In this document: positions 39,293 to 48,372 of the stretch, one piece after another
How positions within the stretch are numbered: position 1 is the first letter of the stretch
Layout of the letters: every line of letters begins with the position of its first letter
Origin: Lysinibacillus sp. B2A1
GTDB lineage: Bacteria > Bacillota > Bacilli > Bacillales_A > Planococcaceae
DNA: 64,000 nucleotides
Assembly (NCBI GenBank): GCA_002973635.1
Contig: CP027224.1
Location: 692,501 to 756,500 of the forward strand
Direction of reading: 5' to 3'
Position numbers and translations under genes: made by a program
The notes under the pieces: model-generated
Databases searched by the model: none
Told to the model about the DNA's origin: nothing
Seen by the model: the letters and a program-made list of their open reading frames with translations, nothing else

Positions 39293-40348
39293 ATGGCTAC
39301 GTCAGCTGAAGGAGTAGAAGGACTCGAAAAATTAGAGGCGCTGCAAAAACGTTCTCATCCAATACGTGCTGTAGTGGCGCTTGTTTTAGGTCTTGTTGGA
39401 CTAGTATTTGCAATAGCTTTATCAATATCTTTTGGAGCGGCAGATATTTCGCTAAGTACTGTATGGAAGGCAGTTTTTAATTTTTCATCTGATTTAACTG
39501 AACATCAAATTATTCATGAAATACGTTTGCCACGAGTATTAGGTGCAGCATTAGTAGGTGCATGTTTTGCAGTTTCTGGTGCTATTATGCAAGGAATGAC
39601 ACGCAATCCATTAGCAGATTCAGGCTTGTTAGGATTAAACGCTGGTGCAGCATTTATGCTTGCAGTCTGCTTTGCATTTTTTCCAGGCTTATCATATATG
39701 TATATCATTATGTGGTCATTTTTAGGTGCCGGATTAGGGGTAGCTATTGTTTACGGAATCGGTTCCATTGCTAAAGGTGGCTTAACACCAATGAGACTAG
39801 TACTTGCAGGGGCAGCTGTAAGTGCACTTTTAGGAGCATTAGGTGAAGGGATTGCTCTTTATTTTCGTATTGGACAAGATTTAGCCTTTTGGTATGCAGG
39901 CGGTGTTTCGGGGACTAAGTGGAGTCATCTACAAATCATGGGTCCTTGGATACTTGTAGCTATGATTGGTGCACTTATTCTGTCACGTTCAATTACGTTA
40001 TTAAGTTTAGGAGAGGAAATTGCAATTGGCTTGGGACAGCGAACAGGGGTCATTAAAGTATGGGGTATGATTATCGTGCTTGTTTTAGCAGGTGCGGCTG
40101 TTTCTGTTGTCGGTGCAGTTGGCTTTGTAGGACTAATTGTTCCGCATTTAACAAGATACATAGTAGGACATGATTATCGTTGGATTATTTCCTGTTCAGT
40201 AGTGTACGGTGCACTACTTGTTGTGCTGGCTGATTTTATTGCTCGTATCATTAATCCACCATATGAATCGCCTATTGGAGCATTAATTGCCTTTATTGGC
40301 GTACCATTCTTCCTATACTTAGCACGTAAAGGAGGAAAAGAATTATGA
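39293..40348 (+). CDS. Iron-siderophore ABC transporter permease (FecCD family), first subunit
   Basis: It has about nine to ten membrane spans with the family signatures EIRLPRVLGAALVGACFAVSGA, NPLADSGLLGLNAGA and GAVGFVGLIVPHLTRY. The 30-residue charged N-terminal extension (AEGVEGLEKLEALQKRSHPI) is cytoplasmic by prediction. It overlaps the next permease by 4 bp, so the two are translationally coupled and probably form a heterodimeric channel. Ribosome binding site AAGGAGGA. Confidence 0.93.
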   Translation: MATSAEGVEGLEKLEALQKRSHPIRAVVALVLGLVGLVFAIALSISFGAADISLSTVWKAVFNFSSDLTEHQIIHEIRLPRVLGAALVGACFAVSGAIMQGMTRNPLADSGLLGLNAGAAFMLAVCFAFFPGLSYMYIIMWSFLGAGLGVAIVYGIGSIAKGGLTPMRLVLAGAAVSALLGALGEGIALYFRIGQDLAFWYAGGVSGTKWSHLQIMGPWILVAMIGALILSRSITLLSLGEEIAIGLGQRTGVIKVWGMIIVLVLAGAAVSVVGAVGFVGLIVPHLTRYIVGHDYRWIISCSVVYGALLVVLADFIARIINPPYESPIGALIAFIGVPFFLYLARKGGKEL

Positions 40349-41382
40349 GTCAAAATAGTTATTTAACCGCTAGTCAACAAAAGACAAGGAAAAAAAATCT
40401 TTTCGTATTAAGCATCTTAACGATATTAATTATTATTACTTTTATTATCAGTATGAATACAGGGGTCATAAAATTAACACCTATGGAGGTTCTAAGTACT
40501 CTATTTGGTCAGGGTGATGCGCAGCAGCAGCTTATTTTATTTGAATTTAGGCTTCCACGTATTGTCATTGCTGTGTTAGTGGGAATGGGTTTAGCAATCT
40601 CAGGAGCTATTTTACAAGGAATTTCAAGGAATGCTTTGGCGGATCCTGGTATTCTCGGTATCAATGCTGGTGCTGGACTTGCCGTGATGTTATTTATTTC
40701 TTTCTTCCCAGCAACAGCAGCAGCTCCTGTTTATCTACTCCCTGTATTAGCTTTTTTTGGATCTGGTATGACGGCAATTATTATCTATGCACTATCTTAT
40801 AAACGTCATGAGGGAATCACACCGATGCGCTTACTTCTTACAGGGATTGCTGTAGCAGCAGGTATTAGTTCAGCAATGATTGTACTGACGCTTCGCCTTT
40901 CACCTGAAAATTATCAATTTGTGGCAACTTGGCTTGCAGGTAGTATTTGGGGCTCGAATTGGAAATTTGTTTTATCATTATTGCCTTGGCTCGTTGTATT
41001 GCTTCCTTTTGTTTATACAAAATCACGTGTATTAAATATCTTGAATTTAGGTGAATTAACTGCTGTTGGTTTAGGTGCTTCGATTGAAAAAGAACGTCGC
41101 TGGCTATTAGCGGCATCTGTCGGTTTAGCAGGAGCAAGCGTTTCAGTCAGTGGAGGAATTGGCTTTGTTGGGTTAATTGCTCCACATTTAGCACGGCAAC
41201 TTGTAGGAGCAAAACATCAATTTTTACTTCCTGCTTCAGCATTAGTTGGCGGTCTACTTGTACTAATGGCAGACACGATTGGTCGTTCCTTACTTGAACC
41301 TTCTGAAATACCAGCAGGGATAGTTGTTGCTGTTTTAGGCGCACCATACTTCTTATACTTATTAGCTCGATTAAAACAATAA
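40345..41382 (+). CDS. Iron-siderophore ABC transporter permease (FecCD family), second subunit
   Basis: This is a second FecCD permease of 345 residues with LPRIVIAVLVGMGLAISGAI, NALADPGILGINAGA and GGIGFVGLIAPHLARQ. Together with the preceding permease and ATPase it makes a complete membrane complex. No separate lipoprotein binding protein is encoded in this island, so one must be supplied from elsewhere. Confidence 0.93.
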   Translation: MSQNSYLTASQQKTRKKNLFVLSILTILIIITFIISMNTGVIKLTPMEVLSTLFGQGDAQQQLILFEFRLPRIVIAVLVGMGLAISGAILQGISRNALADPGILGINAGAGLAVMLFISFFPATAAAPVYLLPVLAFFGSGMTAIIIYALSYKRHEGITPMRLLLTGIAVAAGISSAMIVLTLRLSPENYQFVATWLAGSIWGSNWKFVLSLLPWLVVLLPFVYTKSRVLNILNLGELTAVGLGASIEKERRWLLAASVGLAGASVSVSGGIGFVGLIAPHLARQLVGAKHQFLLPASALVGGLLVLMADTIGRSLLEPSEIPAGIVVAVLGAPYFLYLLARLKQ

Positions 41383-41444
41383 ATATATAGAAGCTAGTTA
41401 ACTAGATAAAATAAGAGTAAATTGGAATGGAGGATTATAGAGAA

Positions 41445-42494
41445 ATGAAGGAAGAACTGTATGATGTGACGATTGTTGGTGGTGGTCCAGCAGGGCTCTA
41501 TACGGCTTTTTATAGTGGAATGCGGGATTTAAAGACGAAGATTATTGAATATAGCTCTCAGCTTGGGGGGCGTATGTTAATCTATCCTGAGAAAATGATA
41601 TGGGATGTCGGAGGCGTACCGCCAATTTTAGGTGGCCAGCTAATTGAGCATTTAATAGAACAGGCGAAAACATTTGATCCAACAATTGTGTTCAATCAGA
41701 AAGTCGAGCATTTAGAAAGACAAAGTGATGGTACATTTATTTTGACTTCATCGACAGGTGAAAAGCATTATTCGAAAACAGTTATTTTAGCTGTTGGATA
41801 TGGTGTCCTTTCCATGCAAAAGCTTGAAATAGAGGGTGCTGATAAATATGAAGTAACGAATTTGCATTATACTGTGCAGGAATTAGAGATATTCCGCGAT
41901 AAGCATGTTTTAATTTCTGGCGGCGGTAATTCTGCTGTGGATTGGGCAAATGAATTAGAACCGATTGCTGCTAGTGTAACAGTTGTTCATCGTCGTGATG
42001 AATTTGGCGGTCATGAAAAAAGAGTCTTAAAAATGCGTGATTCCTCAGTATGTTTAAAAACACCATATGAGGTAGTTCAGCTACATGGAGATGGTGAATT
42101 AATTCAATCTGTTTCGATAGAAAATAAAGAAACTGGTGAAATTGAACGTATTGAATTAGATGCAATCATTGTGAATCATGGCTTAAAATGCGATTATGGT
42201 GCACTTGAAAAATGGGGATTAAACATTGAAGATGGCGTTGCGATTGTCAATGAAAAACGTGAAACGAACATTGAAGGTATTTATGGAGCAGGAGATTTTG
42301 TAGATCATCCTAGTAAGGTTCGATATATAGCAGGTGCATTTACAGATGGTATATTAGCATTAAATAGCGCAAAGCTGTATTTAGAACCAGATGCACCTAA
42401 AGTCGCGTATGTTTCATCTCACAATATTCGTTTTAAAGAACGTAATAAAAAAATAGGTTTAGTGGATAATGATTATCGTGAAGTAAGAGGATAA
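41445..42494 (+). CDS. Ferredoxin-NADP reductase type 2 (thioredoxin reductase-like)
   Basis: This FAD enzyme has the N-terminal FAD motif [18 protein letters not shown], the NADPH motif [15 protein letters not shown] and the C-terminal [22 protein letters not shown] segment of the YumC/YcgT class. It lacks the CxxC of thioredoxin reductase. It likely reduces ferredoxin, flavodoxin or, in this context, helps reductive iron release from imported siderophores; the last point is inference. ATG at 41445, 10 bp after TGGAGG, is preferred over ATG at 41427, giving 349 residues. Confidence 0.9.
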   Translation: MKEELYDVTIVGGGPAGLYTAFYSGMRDLKTKIIEYSSQLGGRMLIYPEKMIWDVGGVPPILGGQLIEHLIEQAKTFDPTIVFNQKVEHLERQSDGTFILTSSTGEKHYSKTVILAVGYGVLSMQKLEIEGADKYEVTNLHYTVQELEIFRDKHVLISGGGNSAVDWANELEPIAASVTVVHRRDEFGGHEKRVLKMRDSSVCLKTPYEVVQLHGDGELIQSVSIENKETGEIERIELDAIIVNHGLKCDYGALEKWGLNIEDGVAIVNEKRETNIEGIYGAGDFVDHPSKVRYIAGAFTDGILALNSAKLYLEPDAPKVAYVSSHNIRFKERNKKIGLVDNDYREVRG

Positions 42495-42517
42495 TTAAAT
42501 AAGGTAATTTTTTTACT

Positions 42518-42547
42518 TGAAATATTTTTAAATAATATGCTATACTT
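42518..42547 (+). promoter_or_regulatory. rpmE promoter
   Basis: TTGAAA (42518-42523) and TATACT (42542-42547) with an 18-bp spacer lie about 120 bp upstream of rpmE, leaving a leader of roughly 110 nt that could carry ribosomal protein regulation. Confidence 0.6.
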
Positions 42548-42664
42548 CAAAAGTATGCAACGTGTACATATATAGCTGATAGTTTCACTCATATTCGGGC
42601 TATGTAAGGTACAGTTCGATAATACTCTGTTCCAGATGGTTCAGGGCGAGAGGAGAAAACGAAT

Positions 42665-42868
42665 ATGAAACAAGGAATTCATCCAAACTACAAAGAAGCA
42701 ACAGTAACTTGCTCTTGTGGGAATACTTTCAAAACTGGTTCAGTAAAAGAAAACATCGTTGTCGAGTTCTGCAACGAATGTCACCCATTCTATACTGGCC
42801 GTCAAAAATTCGCGTCTGCTGATGGTCGCGTGGATCGTTTCAACAAAAAATACGGTCTTAAAAACTAA
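42665..42868 (+). CDS. rpmE: 50S ribosomal protein L31 (zinc-binding form)
   Basis: The 67-residue protein keeps Cys16, Cys18, Cys36 and Cys39 (TCSCGN and [11 protein letters not shown]), marking the C+ zinc form rather than the zinc-independent paralogue. [20 protein letters not shown] is the conserved C-terminus. In B. subtilis it follows rho directly; here an 8-kb iron island lies between. Confidence 0.97.
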   Translation: MKQGIHPNYKEATVTCSCGNTFKTGSVKENIVVEFCNECHPFYTGRQKFASADGRVDRFNKKYGLKN

Positions 42869-42880
42869 TGTTAGTTTAAT

Positions 42881-42914
42881 ACCTGCCAAGCATGTGCTTG
42901 GCAGGTATTTTTTT
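42881..42914 (+). terminator. rpmE terminator
   Basis: ACCTGCCAAGC and GCTTGGCAGGT pair around ATGT and are followed by ATTTTTTT. Confidence 0.92.
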
Positions 42915-42986
42915 CAGTATATGATGAACACGTTGATGCAGTCTTTTCAAGAATCCAGATTGACTAGAAGAAAGGGAGAAGACAAC

Positions 42987-43559
42987 ATGGCACAGCTATA
43001 TTTTAAGCATGGCGCAATGAATAGTGGGAAATCCATCGAAATTTTGAAAGTTGCGCATAACTATGAAGAACAACAAAAACCTGTCATGATATTTACATCA
43101 GGCTTAGATACACGTGATGAAGTAGGCTTTGTTTCCAGTAGAGTGGGCTTACGTCAAGAAGCTATACCTGTTTATGATGATACAAATATATTTGAGCTCG
43201 TGGAAAAAAATGCAGTAAAGCCATACTGTGTACTTGTTGATGAAGTACAATTTTTAAAAAAGGCACATGTTTTACAGTTAGCAAATATTGTGGATAAACT
43301 AGGCATCCCTGTTATGGGCTTTGGTTTGAAAAATGATTTTCAAAATGAGTTATTTGAAGGAAGTCAGTACATGCTTACATATGCAGATAAAATTGAAGAA
43401 ATGAAAACCATTTGCTGGTTCTGCCATAAAAAAGCAACGATGAATTTACGTGTTGATGAAAGTGGAAAGCCTGTGTATACAGGTGATCAAATTCAAATTG
43501 GTGGAAATGATTCCTACTATCCAGTTTGCAGAAAGTGTCATGCGCACCCACCGCTATAA
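42987..43559 (+). CDS. tdk: Thymidine kinase
   Basis: It phosphorylates thymidine with ATP in nucleoside salvage. The P-loop is [10 protein letters not shown], the DExQ-type motif VLVDEVQFL follows, and zinc is bound by ICWFCHKKA and PVCRKCH near the C-terminus. ATG at 42987 after AAAGGGAG gives 190 residues; the longer open frame from 42759 runs through rpmE in another frame. Gene order rpmE-tdk-prfA agrees with B. subtilis. Confidence 0.96.
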   Translation: MAQLYFKHGAMNSGKSIEILKVAHNYEEQQKPVMIFTSGLDTRDEVGFVSSRVGLRQEAIPVYDDTNIFELVEKNAVKPYCVLVDEVQFLKKAHVLQLANIVDKLGIPVMGFGLKNDFQNELFEGSQYMLTYADKIEEMKTICWFCHKKATMNLRVDESGKPVYTGDQIQIGGNDSYYPVCRKCHAHPPL

Positions 43560-43792
43560 CTCATCCAAGCTGAAAGCCAAGAAAAAGTAGCATACATGCG
43601 AAAATTTCCTTATACTAAGTAGTGGAAATCAATTACACCCCTGCGAAAATGCATCACGATTTTTTTGAGCTTCGCACAGTAAAAGATTTGTTGTTGAATT
43701 AAAGATAAAGAATGTTCATTACGCTAAAACGAATTAAGTTTCTTTTTAGAAAAAAGAAGAAACTTTTAAAAAACTAAATAGAGGTGAAATCC

Positions 43793-44869
43793 ATGTTTGA
43801 TCGATTGCAGGCAGTGGAGGATCGTTATGAAAGGCTAACAGAGCTTTTAAGTGACCCTGATATTGTGAATGATAGTAAAAAATTACGTGAGTATTCCAAA
43901 GAGCAATCAGATATCCAGGAAACTGTAGATACTTATAGAGAATATAAAAATGTAAAAGAGCAATTAGCTGATACACGTGAAATGCTAGATAGCGAAAAAG
44001 ATCCTGATATGCATGAGATGGTGAAAGAGGAATTTAATCTATTAAAAGCACAGCAGGAAGACCTTGAAGAACGTTTACGTATCTTACTAATTCCTAAAGA
44101 CCCGAACGATAATAAAAACGTTATTATGGAAATTCGTGGCGCAGCAGGTGGGGATGAGGCGAATATTTTTGCGGGAGATTTATTCCGTATGTATTCTCGC
44201 TATGCGGAGACACAAGGCTGGAAAATTGATATTATGGAGGCTACTCCAAACCCAATGGGCGGTTATAAAGAAGTGATCTTTATGATCAATGGACAAGGTG
44301 CCTATTCCAAATTCAAATTTGAAAATGGTGCACACCGTGTTCAACGTGTCCCTGCTACAGAATCGCAGGGCCGTATCCATACATCAACTGCAACAGTAGC
44401 ATGTTTACCTGAGGTAGAAGAAGTAGACGTTGAAATTCATGAAAAAGATATTCGTGTAGATACATTCGCATCTTCTGGTGCGGGTGGTCAATCCGTTAAT
44501 ACAACGATGTCTGCCGTTCGTATGACCCATTTACCAACAGGTGTTGTAGTATCAATGCAGGATGAGCGTTCTCAGATTAAAAACCGTGAAAAAGCGATGA
44601 AGATTCTTCGCGCTCGTGTTGCTGATATGTATATGCAAGAAGCGCAAAAGGAAATCGATGCCACACGTAAATCAGCTGTAGGTTCAGGCGATCGCTCTGA
44701 GCGTATTCGCACTTACAATTATCCACAAAACCGTGTAACAGACCACCGTATTGGATTAACGATTCAAAAGCTAGATCAAATCGTTGAAGGTAGAATTGAC
44801 GAAATTATTGATGCCCTTATTTTAGAGGAGCAAGCATCAAAGTTAGAGCGTTTAAATGATGATTTATAA
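43793..44869 (+). CDS. prfA: Peptide chain release factor 1
   Basis: It reads UAA and UAG stop codons and releases the nascent protein. The GGQ motif lies in [11 protein letters not shown] and the stop-reading PAT motif in [10 protein letters not shown], which identifies RF1 rather than RF2. GAGGTG at 43781 sets the start at ATG 43793 (358 residues). The GGQ glutamine is the target of PrmC, encoded by the overlapping next gene. Confidence 0.97.
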   Translation: MFDRLQAVEDRYERLTELLSDPDIVNDSKKLREYSKEQSDIQETVDTYREYKNVKEQLADTREMLDSEKDPDMHEMVKEEFNLLKAQQEDLEERLRILLIPKDPNDNKNVIMEIRGAAGGDEANIFAGDLFRMYSRYAETQGWKIDIMEATPNPMGGYKEVIFMINGQGAYSKFKFENGAHRVQRVPATESQGRIHTSTATVACLPEVEEVDVEIHEKDIRVDTFASSGAGGQSVNTTMSAVRMTHLPTGVVVSMQDERSQIKNREKAMKILRARVADMYMQEAQKEIDATRKSAVGSGDRSERIRTYNYPQNRVTDHRIGLTIQKLDQIVEGRIDEIIDALILEEQASKLERLNDDL

Positions 44870-45716
44870 AAATGTGATGGAGGCCCTTGCATGGGCTTCT
44901 TCTTTTTTAGTGGATAATGGTCGTGAGGAAACGGCAGCACGTATTGTAATGCAGCATGTTATAGGGACTAGCTATTCAGAAGTAATGCTGCATCTTCAGG
45001 ATGTGTTAACAATAGAACAACAAGTGAAATTTAAGAAACTTATTGAAGAGCATGCAAGTGGTCGCCCTGTACAGTATTGTGTTGGTAGTGAGGAATTTTA
45101 TGGTCGCTCATTTATTGTGGATGAATCCGTGTTAATTCCTAGACCTGAAACAGAGGAGTTAGTACTTGGAACAATTAATCGCTTAGGCAAACTATTTAAT
45201 CAGCAAACATTAAAGCTAGCTGATATTGGAACAGGGAGTGGAGCGATTGCTATTTCTATGAAGCTCGAATGTCCGAAGCTTTCAGTTGTAGCTACTGATT
45301 TATCTGAGAAGGCACTTGTGACTGCCCAAAAAAATGCGGAAAGTCTAGCAGCTACAATCGATTTCAGATTGGGTGATTTAACGGAACCACTTAAAGGCGA
45401 GCGATTTGATGTCGTTTTATCCAATCCTCCTTATATTGCCGTTGATGAAGCAAAGGAGATGTCGAGCATTGTGCTAGAGCATGAACCACATAGTGCACTT
45501 TTTGCAGAGGAAGAGGGACTTATTTTATATAGAAAGCTGGCAGAACAGCTACCAGCCATTGTGAATAAACCTGCACTTATCGGACTAGAGATTGGTTATA
45601 CACAGGGAGAGCAAGTCGCTAAGTTCTTTAAAAATAGTTTTCCACAGTCTACAATTTCGATAGAAAAAGATATTAATGGTAGACCTCGAATGATTTTTTG
45701 TGAAATACATGTATAA
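44856..45716 (+). CDS. prmC: Release factor glutamine methyltransferase
   Basis: This SAM-dependent enzyme methylates the GGQ glutamine of release factors. The N-terminal helical domain is followed by a Rossmann methyltransferase with [14 protein letters not shown] (SAM site) and the catalytic [10 protein letters not shown]. It overlaps prfA by 14 bp; adjacent ATGs at 44856 and 44859 are both possible. A strong hairpin lies just after its stop, at the spoIIR ribosome binding site. Confidence 0.95.
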   Translation: MMIYKNVMEALAWASSFLVDNGREETAARIVMQHVIGTSYSEVMLHLQDVLTIEQQVKFKKLIEEHASGRPVQYCVGSEEFYGRSFIVDESVLIPRPETEELVLGTINRLGKLFNQQTLKLADIGTGSGAIAISMKLECPKLSVVATDLSEKALVTAQKNAESLAATIDFRLGDLTEPLKGERFDVVLSNPPYIAVDEAKEMSSIVLEHEPHSALFAEEEGLILYRKLAEQLPAIVNKPALIGLEIGYTQGEQVAKFFKNSFPQSTISIEKDINGRPRMIFCEIHV

Positions 45717-45722
45717 AGTATC

Positions 45723-45760
45723 TCCTTCTTGCCAACAATGTTGAGCAAGGAGGGATTTTT
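45723..45760 (+). terminator. Hairpin that buries the spoIIR ribosome binding site
   Basis: A 14-bp stem with one bulged A (45723-45736 with 45740-45754) encloses AAT. It ends in ATTTTT immediately before the spoIIR ATG, and the whole AAGGAGGG ribosome binding site is in its 3' arm. It looks like both a prmC terminator and a translation block. Confidence 0.7.
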
Positions 45761-46342
45761 ATGTTAAATGAATACAAGATTATTAGATTACCTAAACAGA
45801 ATATCTTACTAGCTTTTGCTAGACTAGTAGTAATAGCCATTGCTTTACAACTATGTATTTTATATATTCCATCATTGGTAGGATTAGCTAAGGAAAATAC
45901 GAATCAACAGCAAGAACAAGATTTTCGTATAAGAGTAATTGCAAATAGTAATACGGCACAGGATCAGCTTGAAAAAGAGCTTCTTGTCGAAGATTTAAAG
46001 CCTTATTTTATGCAAGCATCTGCTGCTGCAATTGTGGATAATAAGCAAATACAGGTATTAAAGCGGGAAATTGAAGCGCAAATAAATAAAAATTATCCAC
46101 AGCTTGATACACAAGTTCAGCTTGGGGATAATTTATTTCCACCTAAGAGAAAGAATGCTGTTCTCTCTCCACAAAACATGTATCATTCTATTGTTGTGAA
46201 GATTGGTAATGCACGTGGTGATAACTGGTGGTGTAGCATATTCCCATCAATTTGTGAACCAGAAAAGGACGAAGAGTTAGAAGAAGAAAAGGAAGAGGTT
46301 ACATTTTTTATCTGGGAATGGTTAAAGGGTTTTTTTGAATGA
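45761..46342 (+). CDS. spoIIR: Stage II sporulation protein R
   Basis: SpoIIR is made in the forespore, exported, and triggers processing of pro-sigma-E in the mother cell through SpoIIGA. The protein has an N-terminal signal/membrane segment (LLAFARLVVIAIALQLCILYI), then FRIRVIANSNTAQDQLEKELL, and the family hallmark GDNWWCSIFPSIC. The acidic C-terminal tail ends in a hydrophobic FFIWEWLKGFFE. Its place after prmC agrees with B. subtilis. Sigma-F control is expected but no promoter was assigned. Confidence 0.95.
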   Translation: MLNEYKIIRLPKQNILLAFARLVVIAIALQLCILYIPSLVGLAKENTNQQQEQDFRIRVIANSNTAQDQLEKELLVEDLKPYFMQASAAAIVDNKQIQVLKREIEAQINKNYPQLDTQVQLGDNLFPPKRKNAVLSPQNMYHSIVVKIGNARGDNWWCSIFPSICEPEKDEELEEEKEEVTFFIWEWLKGFFE

Positions 46343-46364
46343 ATTGTGCACAAATTCAGATAAC

Positions 46365-46406
46365 TTATACACAATTTTTATAAAGTTATTAACAATATGT
46401 GGATAA
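46365..46406. promoter_or_regulatory. Two DnaA-box-like sites before ywlC
   Basis: TTATACACA (46365-46373, 8 of 9) and, inverted, TGTGGATAA (46398-46406, perfect complement of TTATCCACA) lie 24 bp apart. A weaker TTGTGCACA is at about 46344. The significance is open. Confidence 0.4.
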
Positions 46407-46443
46407 TTACGAGAAAATGAATAATTGAAGGAAGGTTTTAATC

Positions 46444-47478
46444 ATGGAAACCGTTTACAGGGTTGTGGACAGTAATGTGAATAGTCAGATAAATTATACA
46501 CAGGCTGTGGATATCTTAAATGCAGGAGAGGTAGTAGCCTTTCCAACAGAAACGGTTTATGGCTTGGGTGCGGTTGCAACGAATGACGAGGCAGTTAAAA
46601 AAATATTTGAAGCAAAAGGTCGCCCTTCAGATAATCCATTAATCGTCCACATTGGTACGAAAGAGGAAGTTGAGCTTTATATTGAACATATTCCAAAAGT
46701 AGCTAAATTATGTATGGAGCTATTTTGGCCTGGTCCACTGACACTAGTTATGCAAGTAAAGCCAAATATGCTGGCAAAAAGTGTGACAGCAGGGCTTGAT
46801 ACTGTGGGCATTCGTATGCCAGATCATCCAGTTGCGCTCGCATTACTTCAACAATTAAAAAAACCACTCGCTGCACCTAGCGCTAATCGTAGTGGAAAGC
46901 CAAGTCCTACGGAAGCAATTCATGTCCAAGATGATTTGGGTGGGTACATACCTTATATTTTAGATGGTGGTTCTACAGGAATCGGGCTGGAATCTACAGT
47001 ATTGGATGTTACACACGAGCCACCAGTTATTTTACGTCCAGGTGGAATTACAAAGGAAATGCTAGAGCATGAGATTGGTCCTGTTATTCAGCCAACCAAA
47101 AATGAGCAAAACTTAGCATCTACACCAAAAGCGCCTGGTATGAAGTATACGCACTATGCTCCGAATGCTCCTGTGTTATTAATTGACTGTAAAGTGGAGA
47201 AAGTTAAGAATGCTGTACAGCAATTACAAGCACAAGGGCAAAAGGTTGCACTGCTTGCCCCTGATAACTTTAGGAACATCAAGGTAGATTTTTATTTCTC
47301 AGTCGGGGTAGCACATCGCAAAGAAGAAATGGGTGCTGCATTATATCATGCATTAAGAGCATGCGATAAAACAGCAGCTACCATTATATTAGCAACTACT
47401 ACTTCATCTGAAGGGGTAGGTGCCGCAATTATGAATCGATTAGAAAAGGCTTCTGGTGGGAAATGGTATACACCTTAA
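46444..47478 (+). CDS. ywlC: L-threonylcarbamoyladenylate synthase (Sua5/YwlC)
   Basis: It makes threonylcarbamoyl-AMP from threonine, bicarbonate and ATP for the t6A37 tRNA modification. The YrdC domain (AFPTETVYGLGAVATN, KGRPSDNPLIVHI, APSANRSGKPSPT) is followed by the C-terminal Sua5 domain (APGMKYTHYAPNAPVLLID). The 344-residue, two-domain form is normal for Bacillales. Ribosome binding site GGAAGG. Confidence 0.95.
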   Translation: METVYRVVDSNVNSQINYTQAVDILNAGEVVAFPTETVYGLGAVATNDEAVKKIFEAKGRPSDNPLIVHIGTKEEVELYIEHIPKVAKLCMELFWPGPLTLVMQVKPNMLAKSVTAGLDTVGIRMPDHPVALALLQQLKKPLAAPSANRSGKPSPTEAIHVQDDLGGYIPYILDGGSTGIGLESTVLDVTHEPPVILRPGGITKEMLEHEIGPVIQPTKNEQNLASTPKAPGMKYTHYAPNAPVLLIDCKVEKVKNAVQQLQAQGQKVALLAPDNFRNIKVDFYFSVGVAHRKEEMGAALYHALRACDKTAATIILATTTSSEGVGAAIMNRLEKASGGKWYTP

Positions 47479-47488
47479 AAAAGAATGA

Positions 47489-47522
47489 ATAAGCATGCTA
47501 GTTATAATTCTGGCATGCTTAT
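47489..47522 (+). repeat. 34-bp direct repeat, left copy (terminator-like palindrome)
   Basis: Arms ATAAGCATGCTAG and CTGGCATGCTTAT pair (one G-T) around an 8-nt loop, eleven bases after the ywlC stop. An identical 34-bp copy is at 48216-48249. This copy lacks a T run. Confidence 0.9.
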
Positions 47523-47589
47523 CATAGTGTTGAAAAACTAAATGGTCAAGGGATTCTTTGTGAACACTACTAAGTCAAATGAAGGTGAT

Positions 47590-47713
47590 TTCCGTTCCAG
47601 GCTACTCGCTTTCCAGTGGGCGAGCGACGAGCCGCTTCCTACGCTGACGCTCCGTGCAGGGTCTCGTCTGTCTCGCTATCCCACGGGAGTCGAGTAGCCT
47701 TGCACTCCAATCA
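47590..47713 (+). repeat. Structured dispersed repeat, copy A
   Basis: The element starts TCCGTTCCAGGCTACTCGC and ends GAGTAGCCTTGCACTCCAATC. The long-range arms GGCTACTCG (47600) and CGAGTAGCC (47691), then GTGGG/CCCAC and GACGAG/CTCGTC inside, make one extended hairpin. A recognisable repeat type in Bacillales intergenic DNA as I recall. Copy B at 48012 is inverted. Confidence 0.85.
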
Positions 47714-48011
47714 GCAATAGTGTAGAACTTTAAATATTTTCTTCCCCCAAAAGAAAAGTAAAGTATAAGCATGTTACTCACCATCATTAAATGGATAAAA
47801 TATTGGTACAATTCTACAGCTGTTAACCTACATTTTATGCATAAAACTACTTTGTAACTTTACATAAAGCCACTTATTGCTGTCGCTCTGCTTTCGCATA
47901 GAAAAATGTTATCAAAGCTCCATTTTTGCACAATATAGTGATGGCTAAGACTTCAAATTTATCACTATACTTTTGTGTGAAATGCTAGAAGAAAATACTA
48001 TGTGCAGTGGT
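47714..48011. other. Spacer between the two inverted structured repeats
   Basis: AT-rich DNA with no gene. A CTGCTTTCGCATAGAAAA stretch near 47889 resembles motifs of the 28-kb repeat array. Confidence 0.5.
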
Positions 48012-48138
48012 TGATTGGAGTGTAGACTGAGTGACTCCTCGGGGATTCAGCGTCACAGATGAGACCCTGGAGCGAGCAGTGAGTGAAGCGGCTCATCGGA
48101 CGCCCCCAGGAAAGCACTCAGTCGGAACGGAGATCAAC
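48012..48138 (-). repeat. Structured dispersed repeat, copy B (inverted)
   Basis: Homologous to copy A on the opposite strand. Here the outer stem is GACTGAGTG (48025) with CACTCAGTC (48115), and the inner stems are GCGTC/GACGC and GATGAG/CTCATC. Both arms differ from copy A in matching fashion, so the pairing is preserved. Confidence 0.85.
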
Positions 48139-48215
48139 CCCTCGTTTTGAAAAAGGGCTATACTTTTTAATTTGTCACCTTGATTTCATTGACATAATAG
48201 TATTTCAACAACATG

Positions 48216-48254
48216 ATAAGCATGCTAGTTATAATTCTGGCATGCTTATTTTTT
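48216..48254 (+). terminator. 34-bp direct repeat, right copy, with T run
   Basis: Identical over 34 bp to 47489-47522 and followed by TTTTTT-like sequence, so this copy is a complete intrinsic terminator while the left one is not. Confidence 0.85.
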
Positions 48255-48372
48255 ATGAGGAAGATTAGATAAAAGCGTTTCTTTATACAAGGAAATATCT
48301 ATTAAATAATGATGATAATACTGTATTTTCGAGCATAAAATGATAAAATATTAGTGAAGAAGGAGTGCTTTC

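Noticed and set aside
41391..41406. CTAGTTAACTAG palindrome before the reductase gene as a regulatory site
   Set aside because: Short AT-rich palindrome with no match to Fur or another known motif, so not listed as a feature.
47489..48249. Active site-specific recombination cassette
   Set aside because: No recombinase or integrase gene is encoded in or next to the segment; the 34-bp repeats are explained equally well as duplicated terminators.
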